DNA of 34,185 nucleotides from a virus, in IMG/VR virus record IMGVR_UViG_3300030098_003533, positions 1 through 34,185 of that record. One strand, written 5' to 3'. The translations under genes and the position numbers were made by a program. Numbering within the stretch: position 1 is the stretch's first letter; each line of letters starts with the position of its first letter. The notes under the pieces were generated by a model. The model saw only the letters and a list, made by a program, of their open reading frames with translations. It searched no databases and was not told the DNA's origin. Below are positions 15,530 to 23,652 of this stretch, in pieces.

Positions 15530-15623
15530 AGGCGTGTGGCGTTGCAGGGCATGTGGTATGGTATTGTCTACGGCAGAGGTAGAGAAGCACGGTGGTTTTT
15601 GTCAGGAGTGTTGTGATGAGTAA
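15516..15623 (+). CDS. Tiny zinc-finger protein
   Basis: 35 residues: CRAC and CQECC knuckles spaced about 15 residues, a compact zinc ribbon. ATG 15522 is an alternative start. It overlaps both neighbours in the tight packing of this operon. Confidence 0.5.
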   Translation: MNMTRGVWRCRACGMVLSTAEVEKHGGFCQECCDE

Positions 15624-15717
15624 TTTATTGGCGTTTTTTTTGATGGTTGTGTTTTTCATAGCAGGTTTTTGGTTAGGCGTTCATGCTTATCGTGACCAGT
15701 TGAGGAAGAGTTTATGA
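15616..15717 (+). CDS. Tiny single-span membrane protein
   Basis: 33 residues. Residues about 4-22 (LLAFFLMVVFFIAGFWLGV) form one membrane segment, followed by a short basic tail. Tiny proteins of this form can be lysis or envelope-associated factors, but no function is shown. It starts inside the previous gene and its stop overlaps the next ATG. Confidence 0.5.
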   Translation: MSNLLAFFLMVVFFIAGFWLGVHAYRDQLRKSL

Positions 15718-15887
15718 GAAAGAAGCATGCGGCGAGTGAGGTTGTTAATATGACGTTATGTGGTCATGAGACAACGCCTGGAGAGTTTCAGAAGATTTTG
15801 CAAAGAAAGAGCAAATACATAAATTGTAAACGATGTTTACAAGCATTACAGTTGAGAGAGTTGATAAAAGAGGAACATAATATATGA
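15714..15887 (+). CDS. Small Cys-rich protein (LCG...NCKRC type)
   Basis: 57 residues with TLCGHET near residue 14 and INCKRCLQ near 37. The same TLCG...VNCKRC arrangement recurs in the protein at 16602-16772, so the two look like distant paralogues. This layout is known from small phage zinc-binding proteins of unknown role. The ATG overlaps the upstream TGA. Confidence 0.55.
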   Translation: MRKKHAASEVVNMTLCGHETTPGEFQKILQRKSKYINCKRCLQALQLRELIKEEHNI

Positions 15888-16219
15888 AAGAATGGTTTAA
15901 GGATATGGAAAGCACACACAAGTTAGTGATAAAATACTTGAAGGAGTATCCACATACTAGGGATAGTGATGTCGAGTTATTTTACATGATACTGAAGGAT
16001 TATTATAGGGCGATACCGCACAATAAGAAGACGAGTGTATATGAGGAGCAGTTTATGACTGATTTGTATGTACTTTTGAAATTTGCACCAGATAAGAGTA
16101 GTGTAAGTCGTTTGAGGAGGCGGATACAGAATGATGATGGTATGTTTCAGAGTACGGCAGAGGTCAGGAAGATGCGAGATGATTTGGAAGCTAAGTTTAG
16201 GGAGTGGGCTTCTCAATGA
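15884..16219 (+). CDS. Phage-type hypothetical protein with RRxIQ motif
   Basis: 111 residues. An N-terminal helical part (TRDSDVELFYMILKDYY) leads to SSVSRLRRRIQNDDGMFQSTAEVRKMR. The latter is a pattern met in a family of small phage proteins, in which a helix with R..R.IQ is followed by G.(Y/F). and a second basic helix. It is probably a nucleic-acid-associated accessory protein. Function unknown. Confidence 0.6.
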   Translation: MKEWFKDMESTHKLVIKYLKEYPHTRDSDVELFYMILKDYYRAIPHNKKTSVYEEQFMTDLYVLLKFAPDKSSVSRLRRRIQNDDGMFQSTAEVRKMRDDLEAKFREWASQ

Positions 16220-16401
16220 AGTGGCGTTTTGAGTGTTATCAATGTGGCGAGAGATGGGAAGAGGAACACAGGCTTTTGGATGCGGAGCATTTTATTTACA
16301 GCAAGAAGAAGGAGGGCAGGCCTATGAAGGATTGTTACAGGTGTAAGATGGATATGGTTTATACTCCTATAATGGGAAATTTGGTTGGTAATCGTGGTTA
16401 G
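16216..16401 (+). CDS. Small zinc-ribbon protein
   Basis: 61 residues starting MKWRFECYQC. CYQC and CYRC knuckles lie about 30 residues apart. The ATG overlaps the upstream stop (ATGA), so it is preferred to an in-frame GTG at 16204. Confidence 0.55.
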   Translation: MKWRFECYQCGERWEEEHRLLDAEHFIYSKKKEGRPMKDCYRCKMDMVYTPIMGNLVGNRG

Positions 16402-16591
16402 TAAAGAGTTGTTATATGCTCCCGATTATAAGCCATATTTTAGAGAAAGCTATATTGTAAAATGTGATGATTGCGATAATGATATTGTTTATCATGTGTT
16501 TGCTACTGGAGTTATGTCTGGTATAGATGCTGAATTGATTAAAGCACAAGGTGTGCAGTGTTCGTATTGTTATGGTGATGTTCGTGGTTAG
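16394..16591 (+). CDS. Small zinc-ribbon protein
   Basis: 65 residues from a GTG at 16394 that overlaps the upstream TAG. CDDC and CSYC form the knuckles; the segment between is beta-rich (NDIVYHVFATGV). The GTG is chosen because GTGGTTAG overlaps are used again at the next gene. Confidence 0.55.
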   Translation: MVSKELLYAPDYKPYFRESYIVKCDDCDNDIVYHVFATGVMSGIDAELIKAQGVQCSYCYGDVRG

Positions 16592-16601
16592 AAGAAATTA
16601 C

Positions 16602-16772
16602 ATGCGAGAGCGTGACCAGATAGTACACAAGTACAATGGCGAGACGCAGTGGACATTATGTGGTAGGTATGCAGATACTTTGGAGGGTTTGATGAATGTA
16701 GTAGCTACAGATAAGAAGCATGAGGTAAATTGTAAGCGTTGTGTGCGCATTATGGGAGGTCGTGATGAATAG
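16602..16772 (+). CDS. Small Cys-rich protein (LCG...NCKRC type)
   Basis: 56 residues from ATG 16602; a GTG at 16584 overlapping the upstream stop is an equally possible start and would add six residues. The signature WTLCGRYAD ... VNCKRCVRIM matches the protein at 15714-15887. It belongs to a small zinc-binding phage group. Function unknown. Confidence 0.55.
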   Translation: MRERDQIVHKYNGETQWTLCGRYADTLEGLMNVVATDKKHEVNCKRCVRIMGGRDE

Positions 16773-17115
16773 ATATGCAGTTCAGGAGCAGAGAAACAAG
16801 GTTTCTCGTTTATTGCGTACAAGTAATCGAAACAGGAATGCAATGCGGTGGAGTAGGAACGAAACAAAAGCACATATTGATATGAAATTTGCGATTTGCA
16901 AGCAGTTAAAGGAGTGGGGACACGAGTTTTACACGGAAGCGGTGTTCGAACCGTCAGGTTTGAGGGCAGATGTGATAGATGCAGACTCTGGAATAGTGTA
17001 TGAGGTCGTAAATACGGAAGGAAGTGACTCTATTTTGAAGAAACAGCACTTATATCCGTTAGAAATACGAGTTGTTAACGCTAATCAGAGGTTTTCGAAG
17101 GAGTTATTGCTATGA
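16765..17115 (+). CDS. Nuclease-like protein of the PD-(D/E)XK type
   Basis: 116 residues from ATG 16765. The order AHIDMKFAICKQLKEWGHEFYTEAVF, then RADVID (Asp69), then a strand with Tyr-Glu80-Val-Val matches the core of PD-(D/E)XK nucleases of the restriction-endonuclease or CoiA type. The usual Lys of ExK is absent; Val-Asn-Thr-Glu follows, so activity is uncertain. It overlaps both neighbours and sits next to a second nuclease-like gene. Confidence 0.5.
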   Translation: MNRYAVQEQRNKVSRLLRTSNRNRNAMRWSRNETKAHIDMKFAICKQLKEWGHEFYTEAVFEPSGLRADVIDADSGIVYEVVNTEGSDSILKKQHLYPLEIRVVNANQRFSKELLL

Positions 17116-17618
17116 ATTACAACTTTGACGACGATTTGAAGGATGGAAAAAAGGGTGAACAGGTGATTAGGTTTTTTGTTGAATCGACATTAGGACAAAG
17201 ATACATTAAGGATAATGACACAAGTGCATATGATTTACTTTTCGAAGATGAGAACATAGATTTGATAACATATGAGGTAAAGACTGACCTTTGGGAGAAG
17301 GATTGGGGCAAAGGAGGGTCAGGAAACATGGCAATAGAGTACAAATGTCGTGGAAAATCCAGTGGTATTGGTGTTACGAAGGCAAAATACTTCGTTTATT
17401 ATCTAGTAAATGTATCAGATAAGCAAATTTGGCTTATAGAAACCCAAAAATTGCAGGAATTATTGCTACGAGAGAAGTTTCCGAGCAAAACAGTGGGGGA
17501 AACTCACTACGGCAGCGATGAAAAGGTAGCAAAATGCTATATGATTCCACGTTTTGAGTATAAAGACGAATTTGACATATATTCTTTTGATGGTCAGCGT
17601 TGGTTGAGGGAGTTATGA
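17112..17618 (+). CDS. PD-(D/E)XK nuclease
   Basis: 168 residues. GKKGEQVIRFF supplies Glu16, AYDLLFED supplies Asp41 and TYEVKTD supplies Glu55-Val-Lys57: the full active-site set. A second part contains MAIEYKCRGKSSGIGVTKAKYFVYYLV, typical of the central strand and helix of this fold. A role in replication, recombination or host DNA breakdown is likely. AAGGAG lies before the ATG, which overlaps the upstream stop. Confidence 0.65.
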   Translation: MNYNFDDDLKDGKKGEQVIRFFVESTLGQRYIKDNDTSAYDLLFEDENIDLITYEVKTDLWEKDWGKGGSGNMAIEYKCRGKSSGIGVTKAKYFVYYLVNVSDKQIWLIETQKLQELLLREKFPSKTVGETHYGSDEKVAKCYMIPRFEYKDEFDIYSFDGQRWLREL

Positions 17619-18052
17619 GGATAGAAAGAGTATGGGCGATGCCAAATAAACGTACATTTACAATAGAACCTATTGAAAAATTGATAGAAGAAGAAATTGG
17701 GGATGAGTATATTGACCCTTTTCCTTTTGAGTATAAAGAAGATGCATCAGAGTATTTAAAAAGAATAGAGGCTCACAATTATGGGGTGTTTGACCCACCT
17801 TATTCGCCACGTCAGTTGAAAGAGTGTTACAAAGGACTTGGAGAATATGATACAAAGTCAAGCACGTGGAGTAATTGGAAGGATTTAATGGCTGAAAAAG
17901 TATTAGATAAATGCATTTCGTTTGGTTGGAACACATGTGGCCTTGGAAAGAAAAGAGGGTTTAAGATTACAAGAATCCTGATGGTATGTCATGGCGGAAT
18001 GCACAATGATACAATATGTACTGTAGAACGCAGAGTTCAGGAAAGGTTATGA
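17615..18052 (+). CDS. Phage DNA methyltransferase with DPPYS motif
   Basis: 145 residues. Asp60-Pro-Pro-Tyr-Ser is the catalytic motif IV of amino-methyltransferases that modify adenine N6 or cytosine N4. The flanking DPPYSPRQLKECYKGLG, SFGWNTCGLGKKRGF and HGGMHNDTICTVE match a family of short phage and archaeal methylases. The YIDPFPF segment (about 32-38) may be the cofactor motif. Modification could shield viral DNA from restriction or from the two nuclease-like proteins encoded just upstream. ATGA overlap with the upstream gene. Confidence 0.75.
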   Translation: MRIERVWAMPNKRTFTIEPIEKLIEEEIGDEYIDPFPFEYKEDASEYLKRIEAHNYGVFDPPYSPRQLKECYKGLGEYDTKSSTWSNWKDLMAEKVLDKCISFGWNTCGLGKKRGFKITRILMVCHGGMHNDTICTVERRVQERL

Positions 18053-18201
18053 TTCGTATAGTTAAGGATGGTAAGGTTGTTTTTAAGACTGACCAAATAC
18101 AACATATAAGTGATGAGTTGATTTTAAATGATTATAATGTTAAAGAGATAGTTGTAAATATTGACCGTGAAATGGTTGAAAAGAAGTATGGAAGAATTTG
18201 A
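18049..18201 (+). CDS. Hypothetical beta-rich protein
   Basis: 50 residues: alternating strands (IRIVKDGKVVFKTD, KEIVVNID) and no cysteines. It starts in the ATGA overlap with the methyltransferase gene and overlaps the terminase gene by 14 bases. No family recognised. Confidence 0.55.
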   Translation: MIRIVKDGKVVFKTDQIQHISDELILNDYNVKEIVVNIDREMVEKKYGRI

Positions 18202-19663
18202 GTTAGATTTTAAAACCAAAAGTGCTGCAATCAATTCTGCATATAATATGATGCAGGAGACTCCTCAAACATTGGGGGAGTTTATCAACGAAACATTGGA
18301 AAATTACATGGAACAAGAGCCTGGGACGTTCGTTCCTCTAGGTGAAATGCACTCAGAATGGGAGAAAACGTTCAATTCTGGCACTCATACGGCGATAATA
18401 TGTGCAAGAGGTCACTTGAAAACGAGTTGGGCTTTGTCTAATTTGGCATATCATATGCTTACAAATCAGAATTTTAGGGCTTTGTATATTTCAGCAACGT
18501 TGGAACAGGCATGGGATAAGTTAGAACAGTTTGAGGAATTGTGTCGTAGGTCTTGGAGGCTTGCGGGAATGATGAAGAAAAAGAGTAGTGATGAAGTAGG
18601 GGCTTGGCGTAAAGGTGCTAAGTATTTTAACAATGGAAGTAGGGTTCATGCGGCCAGTATTGGTAAAGCATTAGAAGGTCCTCACGTTCATATGATAATT
18701 TTGGACGACGTTTTGCAGGAGTTTCCGTCTATAACAGACGAGAACGTGATACATTACATAAAAAGAGTTGTAATGCCAATGAGACTTCCAGATGAGAGAA
18801 TCTTATTGGTAGGAACTCAGAAGAGGATTAATGATGCGACGGATTGGGTAACGGAGAGTCCACAGTGGAATGTGGTGCGACATCCTGCATTGTTGGATGA
18901 CGAGACCCCGAGATGGCCTGAGTATTGGACGTTACCAAGGCTAGAGGAGGAGAAATACACAATGGGAAGTCGGGCTTTTGAGTCTGAGTATATGTTAAAT
19001 CCATTAGACCCAGAGAGTGCAGTTATACCTTACGAAGTGTTGAACACTTGTTTAGACAAGGGCGTAAATATGGGATTAGCACCAGAAGGTTGGGAAACAA
19101 TTATGGGAGTTGACCTTGCCGTAGGTATGGATACGATGAATGATGAGACGAGTTACACTGTAGTTGCATATAATCGAGATACAGGAATGCGACAGATACT
19201 TTACAACTGGACTGGTAAGATACAGGCACAGGGTAATGCATGGTTAGATGCACAGTTACTTACGTTACGTCAATTAAGTGAAAGATTTAAACCGTTTAAA
19301 ATAATTGTAGAGTCTAATGGTTACCAGAGATTGGTAGTTCATGCGGCACAGCAGTTAGAAGGAGTTCCAGTAGAAGGACACAATACAGGTAGGGAAAAGC
19401 ATCGTGTAGATACAGGAATACCTGGGATTGCGGTAAGAATGGAGCAAGGAAAGTATGTTATTCCATGGGACAAGACGGCTAAAGAGAATTCAAAACCTGG
19501 GATGAGAAAGTTAGTAGATGGATTGAGTAGATTAGTTTATGGAAAGAATGGAAGACTAGAAGGACATACGCCAGATAGCGTTATGTCGCTTTGGATGTGC
19601 GAATTAGCGATACAAGAAATGGAGAAAAGAAGGTTGCATTATGTCCGTTGGGATTTCATGTAA
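18188..19663 (+). CDS. terL: Terminase large subunit
   Basis: 491 residues from ATG 18188; an earlier in-frame ATG at 18161 lies deep in the upstream gene. The ATPase half has a variant Walker A ARGHLKTS (73-80), Walker B MIILDD (169-174) and coupling motif LVGTQ (207-211). The nuclease half has Asp309 in MGVDLAVG, Glu375 in IIVESNG and Asp463 in TPDSVMSLW. The enzyme pumps DNA into the prohead and cuts it. The ARGH(F/L)KT form of Walker A is found in several terminase lineages. A T-rich stretch follows the stop. Confidence 0.88.
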   Translation: MEEFELDFKTKSAAINSAYNMMQETPQTLGEFINETLENYMEQEPGTFVPLGEMHSEWEKTFNSGTHTAIICARGHLKTSWALSNLAYHMLTNQNFRALYISATLEQAWDKLEQFEELCRRSWRLAGMMKKKSSDEVGAWRKGAKYFNNGSRVHAASIGKALEGPHVHMIILDDVLQEFPSITDENVIHYIKRVVMPMRLPDERILLVGTQKRINDATDWVTESPQWNVVRHPALLDDETPRWPEYWTLPRLEEEKYTMGSRAFESEYMLNPLDPESAVIPYEVLNTCLDKGVNMGLAPEGWETIMGVDLAVGMDTMNDETSYTVVAYNRDTGMRQILYNWTGKIQAQGNAWLDAQLLTLRQLSERFKPFKIIVESNGYQRLVVHAAQQLEGVPVEGHNTGREKHRVDTGIPGIAVRMEQGKYVIPWDKTAKENSKPGMRKLVDGLSRLVYGKNGRLEGHTPDSVMSLWMCELAIQEMEKRRLHYVRWDFM

Positions 19664-19801
19664 TGGCACTTTTATGATTTTCTTTTATATACAAAACATC
19701 ACTTAACTCTCTAATATCGCCGTAAATGGGGGTATATTCAATGCCGTGGGTTCATATAATCCACAATATTTATATTGGCTCCTTATATAATCGGATTCCA
19801 T
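19664..19801 (+). promoter_or_regulatory. Promoter region of the portal operon
   Basis: A T-rich run just past the terminase stop may end the upstream transcript. TATA-like boxes lie at 19683-19692 (TTTTATATAC), 19767-19777 (TATTTATATTG) and 19781-19790. The second is centred about 30 bases before the ATG at 19802 and is the most likely promoter. Confidence 0.55.
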
Positions 19802-19951
19802 ATGGCAAGGTTTGAGCTTTATGGAATTCGAAAAGAGACTAAGGTCAAAATGCAAACTGTAGCGAGGGAAAAGGGAGTGTCTGTTGGCCGTTTAGTAGAG
19901 TCTATTATGAATAGATACATTGAAGAACCACAAATTAAAAAGAGATTATAA
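19802..19951 (+). CDS. Ribbon-helix-helix DNA-binding protein
   Basis: 49 residues: ARFELYGIRKETKVKM as the strand, then QTVAREKGVSVGRLVESIMNRYIEEP as the two helices. This is a compact CopG/Arc-like regulator. It is the first gene after the promoter region and its TAA overlaps the portal ATG, so it may autoregulate the head operon. Confidence 0.7.
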   Translation: MARFELYGIRKETKVKMQTVAREKGVSVGRLVESIMNRYIEEPQIKKRL

Positions 19952-21426
19952 TGGGAATATTTGACAGATTTAGAAGTAAGCCAGTTAGAAAGGCATCACC
20001 ATTAGAACGCATGGTGTCTGGAGATGCACAATCTTTAGAAAAAGAGGCAAGAACTCCAGTATATTCTGGCGTATCTACAGATAAAGCTTACAGACATTCA
20101 ATACTTCCCGTTGTAGACCAACATTATTTAGAACAATTAGCTGACAGGTATTCTCATCTTAGGACTGTAATCACAAGGATAGCTTCGCAGTCTGTCGCCA
20201 AAGGGTGGGAGTACCATGCTATTGGCGAAGGAAACCCAGAGCAGAGAAAGATGGTAGAATCTCTTTTACGAAATCCGACAAATGGCAGTGCGGACATTAA
20301 TGGTTCGGAATTTTTCAAAGCAATGATTAGGCAGTTAGAAGTGTTTGATGATTGTTGGGTTAGTGTCGTATATGACCGTGTCGCAAGCGAGGATGGCTCT
20401 GTTAGCGGTAAAGTTGTCAAAGAACTTTGGGTAGAAGATGCAAAACATATGAGATTTAATGTCGATGCATATGGTCGATTTATAGAAGACGAGGAGAAGT
20501 TTGACCCAGTAACTAGAGAGTTTATGGGTGGCGATATTAATCCTGCTAATGGCGTTAAGTTAGAATCAATGGCTTATTTTTATGAAAGTGAGGACGGTAA
20601 GATACCTTTTGCACGTGATGAGATTATACATTTTAACAAATACAGTGCGAATGCTCGGTTGTATGGGCAGTCGCCAATTATAGGTCTTTCCAAAAAAATC
20701 GAAACAGCATTGGCCATAGAGTCATTTCAAAACAAAATCTATAGACTGGAAAGGCCACCTAAGGGTTTTTTAGATGTTCCAGGCCACGATGAGGAATCAT
20801 TAAACCGATTAGGTGAGTATATTGCAGAGGAAACAAGGCGTAATCCGAACTTTGTACCTATTTTAAGTAGCAGAGATGGTGGAAACACGGCCAAATTCGT
20901 TCCTGTCATGCCTAATATGGACGAATTAATGATGTTACCTTACATGGATAGGATAAATAATGACATTAATGCGTCGTATGGAGTCATGCCATTAGTGGTG
21001 GGACAGATGCAAGGCGTGGGTGGATTAAATTCAGAAGGCGAACAGATTACAATATTTGATAGAACTATTAGAGAAACTCAGCAATGTTTGGAAATGGGGT
21101 TCTTGAAACCGTTGTTGAAACTTATGGAAGTTGACACATGGAAGATTAGATTTAACGATATAAACGAAAGAGATGAGACTAAGTATCTAAATAATATGAA
21201 TTTAAAGGCTCAGATATTAACCCAAATGCAGAATGTAGGAGTGGAGATGGATTTGGATAGTGACGGTAACTTAGTACTTCCTCAACAGGCAGAGGTGGTG
21301 CGTCAGGATTTTCGAAAGCCGTTGCAGGAATCGCAGGAGGGCGAGGTGCTAGAAGAGCGTCCTCGTACATGGAAGCGGCAGCCAATGAGTTACGAAGAGT
21401 TATTACCAGAGAATTTAAAGAGTTAA
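19951..21426 (+). CDS. Portal protein (HK97-type)
   Basis: 491 residues. Landmarks are the N-terminal DRFRSKPVRK, VVDQHYLEQLADRYSHLRTVITRIAS, the DEIIHFNKYSANARLYGQSPI loop and crown-stem helix, and the NNDINASYGVMPLVVG...GLNSEGEQ segment typical of phage portals. The dodecamer forms the DNA entry vertex and docks the terminase. It overlaps the minor head gene by 58 bases, the longest same-strand overlap here. Confidence 0.85.
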   Translation: MGIFDRFRSKPVRKASPLERMVSGDAQSLEKEARTPVYSGVSTDKAYRHSILPVVDQHYLEQLADRYSHLRTVITRIASQSVAKGWEYHAIGEGNPEQRKMVESLLRNPTNGSADINGSEFFKAMIRQLEVFDDCWVSVVYDRVASEDGSVSGKVVKELWVEDAKHMRFNVDAYGRFIEDEEKFDPVTREFMGGDINPANGVKLESMAYFYESEDGKIPFARDEIIHFNKYSANARLYGQSPIIGLSKKIETALAIESFQNKIYRLERPPKGFLDVPGHDEESLNRLGEYIAEETRRNPNFVPILSSRDGGNTAKFVPVMPNMDELMMLPYMDRINNDINASYGVMPLVVGQMQGVGGLNSEGEQITIFDRTIRETQQCLEMGFLKPLLKLMEVDTWKIRFNDINERDETKYLNNMNLKAQILTQMQNVGVEMDLDSDGNLVLPQQAEVVRQDFRKPLQESQEGEVLEERPRTWKRQPMSYEELLPENLKS

Positions 21427-22079
21427 AACGAGCAAGGTCAGTTAACGACTTACAAGAATCTGTAGAAGACATGTCTATAATGATAGCCAGTAGAATGAAG
21501 CAAGCGTTAGAAGATGATATAGATGATGCATATCGGCATGGAGTCAGGTCTGCATTTACAGAACCAGGCCTTACAAAAGCAGAACCAACCTTTGATGCAG
21601 AAGATGATGATTTTTTACGTACAATGAAAGCAGGAGGAATACTTGCAAAGAACTATCAAACATTTGCATCTGAGTTAACTGACGGTTTAAGGGCCGCTAT
21701 TGTTGCAGGTGTGGCTTCGGGTAGTGGTGTACCAGCAATAGTAGATACAATGAGGCAAGTGGCCAATGCGTCGACTTTTAAGCTAGTTAGGATAGCAAGG
21801 ACTGAAATCAATGCAATTTACAATGAAGGCAGACTAAGAGGTTATGCAAAAGGTGAAGAATTATCAGGTAGACAATACAAGTACAGATTGATTGTAGGTC
21901 AGGATTCCAGAACGTGTCAGGCACATAATGATTTAGCACGCAGTATTCCATCCACAGGATTATACATGAATGATTTAGTAGAGTTACAGAAGAAGATAGC
22001 AGCAAGGTATGGACTTAGGTTATTAGGAACATCATTGTTGCATCCTAATCAAAGAACAGTTTTAGCGAGGGTTGTATGA
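21369..22079 (+). CDS. Minor head protein (Mu F / SPP1 gp7-like)
   Basis: 236 residues. The C-terminal domain carries the family signature: LVRIARTEINAIYNEGRLRGYAK, then DSRTCQAHNDLAR, then a final LHPNQRTVLARVV. Proteins of this type bind the portal and join the capsid interior early in assembly. The N-terminal half is helical. The ATG lies in the end of the portal gene. The usual zinc/ADP-ribosyl-like Cys and His landmarks are partly kept. Confidence 0.8.
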   Translation: MEAAANELRRVITREFKELKRARSVNDLQESVEDMSIMIASRMKQALEDDIDDAYRHGVRSAFTEPGLTKAEPTFDAEDDDFLRTMKAGGILAKNYQTFASELTDGLRAAIVAGVASGSGVPAIVDTMRQVANASTFKLVRIARTEINAIYNEGRLRGYAKGEELSGRQYKYRLIVGQDSRTCQAHNDLARSIPSTGLYMNDLVELQKKIAARYGLRLLGTSLLHPNQRTVLARVV

Positions 22080-22165
22080 ATAGGATGCCAGACCATATTA
22101 AGATTCATATTTGCAATGCAAAGTATGGACATCACGGAAACGGTAAGGAGAAAAAAGATGAGTAA
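22076..22165 (+). CDS. Possible micro-gene (29 residues)
   Basis: MNRMPDHIKIHICNAKYGHH continues with a Gly- and Lys-rich tail. The ATG overlaps the upstream stop in the ATGA form used throughout the genome, and it ends 8 bases inside the next gene. The peptide is His-rich. It may only be a coupling element. Confidence 0.3.
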   Translation: MNRMPDHIKIHICNAKYGHHGNGKEKKDE

Positions 22166-22397
22166 GCAATGTAAGAAATGTTTAGCAGGAGCAATGAGAG
22201 TTCACATTCTTAGCAGTGGTTTTTGCCAAGAGTGTCAGTCAGAATTAGAGTGGAAGAATGGTGATAGGGAACATCGCAGACAGATGGCAGTTAAGTCACG
22301 GGTAGATTATTACAAAAAGGCTGAGAAGTTTATTGAAAAGAAGTGGAAAAAGAAATACGGTGATGACAGCATCGACCAAGTATTAGGTAATAGATGA
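22158..22397 (+). CDS. Small zinc-ribbon protein in the head operon
   Basis: 79 residues from ATG 22158, preceded by AAGGAG. CKKC and CQEC knuckles lie near the N-terminus; a basic helical tail follows (REHRRQMAVKSRVDYYKKAEKFIEKKWKKKYG). DNA- or RNA-binding is plausible. It overlaps the next gene by four bases. Confidence 0.6.
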   Translation: MSKQCKKCLAGAMRVHILSSGFCQECQSELEWKNGDREHRRQMAVKSRVDYYKKAEKFIEKKWKKKYGDDSIDQVLGNR

Positions 22398-22948
22398 GTG
22401 CTTCTTTATCTGTAAATGTTAAAATAAGTGACAATGCACGTCATATCTTACAAGAGATTGGCGTTAACTTAGAAAAAGCATTGGATATTGCAATGACTGA
22501 TACAGCAGATAAGATGGCTAACGATGCTAATTCTAATTTAGCTGAGAGCATTGGAGTTAACAGTACATTGTTTGGAAGTGTTATGGTGAAAGATAAACCA
22601 TTTAGAAAAGAGATTTCAACTAATGTAGATTACGCAGGGCATGTAGAATTTGGGACTGGGCCTTCAAAAAGAAATCAGAAAGGACAAAAAACAGGAGCAA
22701 AGAAATATTGGCCACCATCATTAAAGCATCAATCTAAACATTCTAAGAAAGCAAAACAATTAGATAAATGGAGAACAAAAAAAAGTAAGTTTAAATCATA
22801 TGATGATTTACGTTTTGCAATATACAAAAAAGGGACTCGGCCACAACGATTCATGGCCAAGTCGTTACAGAAAAACAGAACTACCTTTGTCCGAAAGATA
22901 GGCGAGGAATTGTCTCGCCAATCTAACGGTAAGATAGTCAAGCGTTAG
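22394..22948 (+). CDS. HK97 gp10-like neck/tail completion protein
   Basis: 184 residues. ALDIAMTDTADKMANDANSN, then a strand with NVDYAGHVEFGTGPS, and a late RPQRFMAKSLQKN follow the gp10-like head-tail joining pattern (Y..yvEfGT...P.pFm.pa). An unusually basic insert (about 93-130) rich in Lys lies between them. The protein likely links head and tail. It ends three bases before a converging gene. Confidence 0.7.
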   Translation: MSASLSVNVKISDNARHILQEIGVNLEKALDIAMTDTADKMANDANSNLAESIGVNSTLFGSVMVKDKPFRKEISTNVDYAGHVEFGTGPSKRNQKGQKTGAKKYWPPSLKHQSKHSKKAKQLDKWRTKKSKFKSYDDLRFAIYKKGTRPQRFMAKSLQKNRTTFVRKIGEELSRQSNGKIVKR

Positions 22949-22962
22949 CGATTAGTAATCGC
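22948..22962. terminator. Palindrome between converging gene ends
   Basis: GCGATTAGTAATCGC is a near-perfect inverted repeat of 7+1+7 bases lying over the two converging stop codons. It may help end both transcripts. No T-run follows, so the call is weak. Confidence 0.35.
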
Positions 22963-23104
22963 CATAGACTTGACGAATGCCTTCGTTCGCTTTCATGCGG
23001 TCATGCACACACCACATACAATCGCACAATTCGCCACGAGCTGCTTTAGCATCGCACCAGCGTTGCCCTCTTGCAGACTTACGAATTTTAATAATCCGAC
23101 CCAT
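22952..23104 (-). CDS. Small Cys-rich protein
   Basis: 50 residues. The Cys cluster WCDAK...LCDCMWCVHD could bind a metal. It is basic at the N-terminus. The start overlaps the peptidase stop (TAATG), so it is translated with it. Third gene of the leftward island. Function unknown. Confidence 0.55.
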   Translation of the reverse strand: MGRIIKIRKSARGQRWCDAKAARGELCDCMWCVHDRMKANEGIRQVYGDY

Positions 23105-23652
23105 TAGTTTTCACCTCCTTTGTTTTTGTTACGGCTTATTTTTTCTATTACAAACAGTTCTTGCATCTTTGCTCTTTTCATCCAGCTAATCTTTGTAATA
23201 GGGCATCCTTTTTCTGGTGTGGATGTATCCCATACTTTGTTTCCTTTAACAACCATGTAATGATTGCCTGCAACAACTAGGTACCATGTCTTGCCTCGCT
23301 TACCATGAGTTGCTCTAGTCCATTGTCTAAAGGTTTGATTAGCTCCATGATTATCTGAACGAAACATTTTGTATCCATATCGTTTCAATGCTCGACGCAT
23401 TTGACCATTAGTCATTCCTTTAATTTGTGTTTCTTCCTTTGCAGGGATAAACTTCTTTCTTTCACCAGTCCACCAATCTAGTTGCCATCGACCTCTGTAC
23501 TTTACATTCTTGTTTACGTCTTTTAGTAAGTCCTTTTCTACAATGTCATATCGCTTACCAGTAAGAACTGTTAATGATACTGGTCCACAATATGAGTTGC
23601 CAGTCGCACGCTTACTAATCTGTCCTTTCTTATTGCGAATCACTTTAACCAC
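23104..23652 (-). CDS. Papain-like cysteine peptidase
   Basis: 182 residues, very basic. Cys22 in GNSYCGPVSLTVLTG and His131 with Asp142 in GNHYMVVKGNKVWDTST form a plausible Cys-His-Asp set of the C39/NlpC type. Known relatives process peptides, cut cell-wall peptides or strip ubiquitin-like tags. In an archaeal virus it could open host surface polymer at lysis or entry, but this is inference. It is read against the surrounding head genes. Confidence 0.6.
   Translation of the reverse strand: MVKVIRNKKGQISKRATGNSYCGPVSLTVLTGKRYDIVEKDLLKDVNKNVKYRGRWQLDWWTGERKKFIPAKEETQIKGMTNGQMRRALKRYGYKMFRSDNHGANQTFRQWTRATHGKRGKTWYLVVAGNHYMVVKGNKVWDTSTPEKGCPITKISWMKRAKMQELFVIEKISRNKNKGGEN

Noticed and set aside
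22977-23189. Rightward frame inside the leftward peptidase island
   Set aside because: The leftward genes have catalytic motifs, a TATA box and TAATG coupling; this frame has none.
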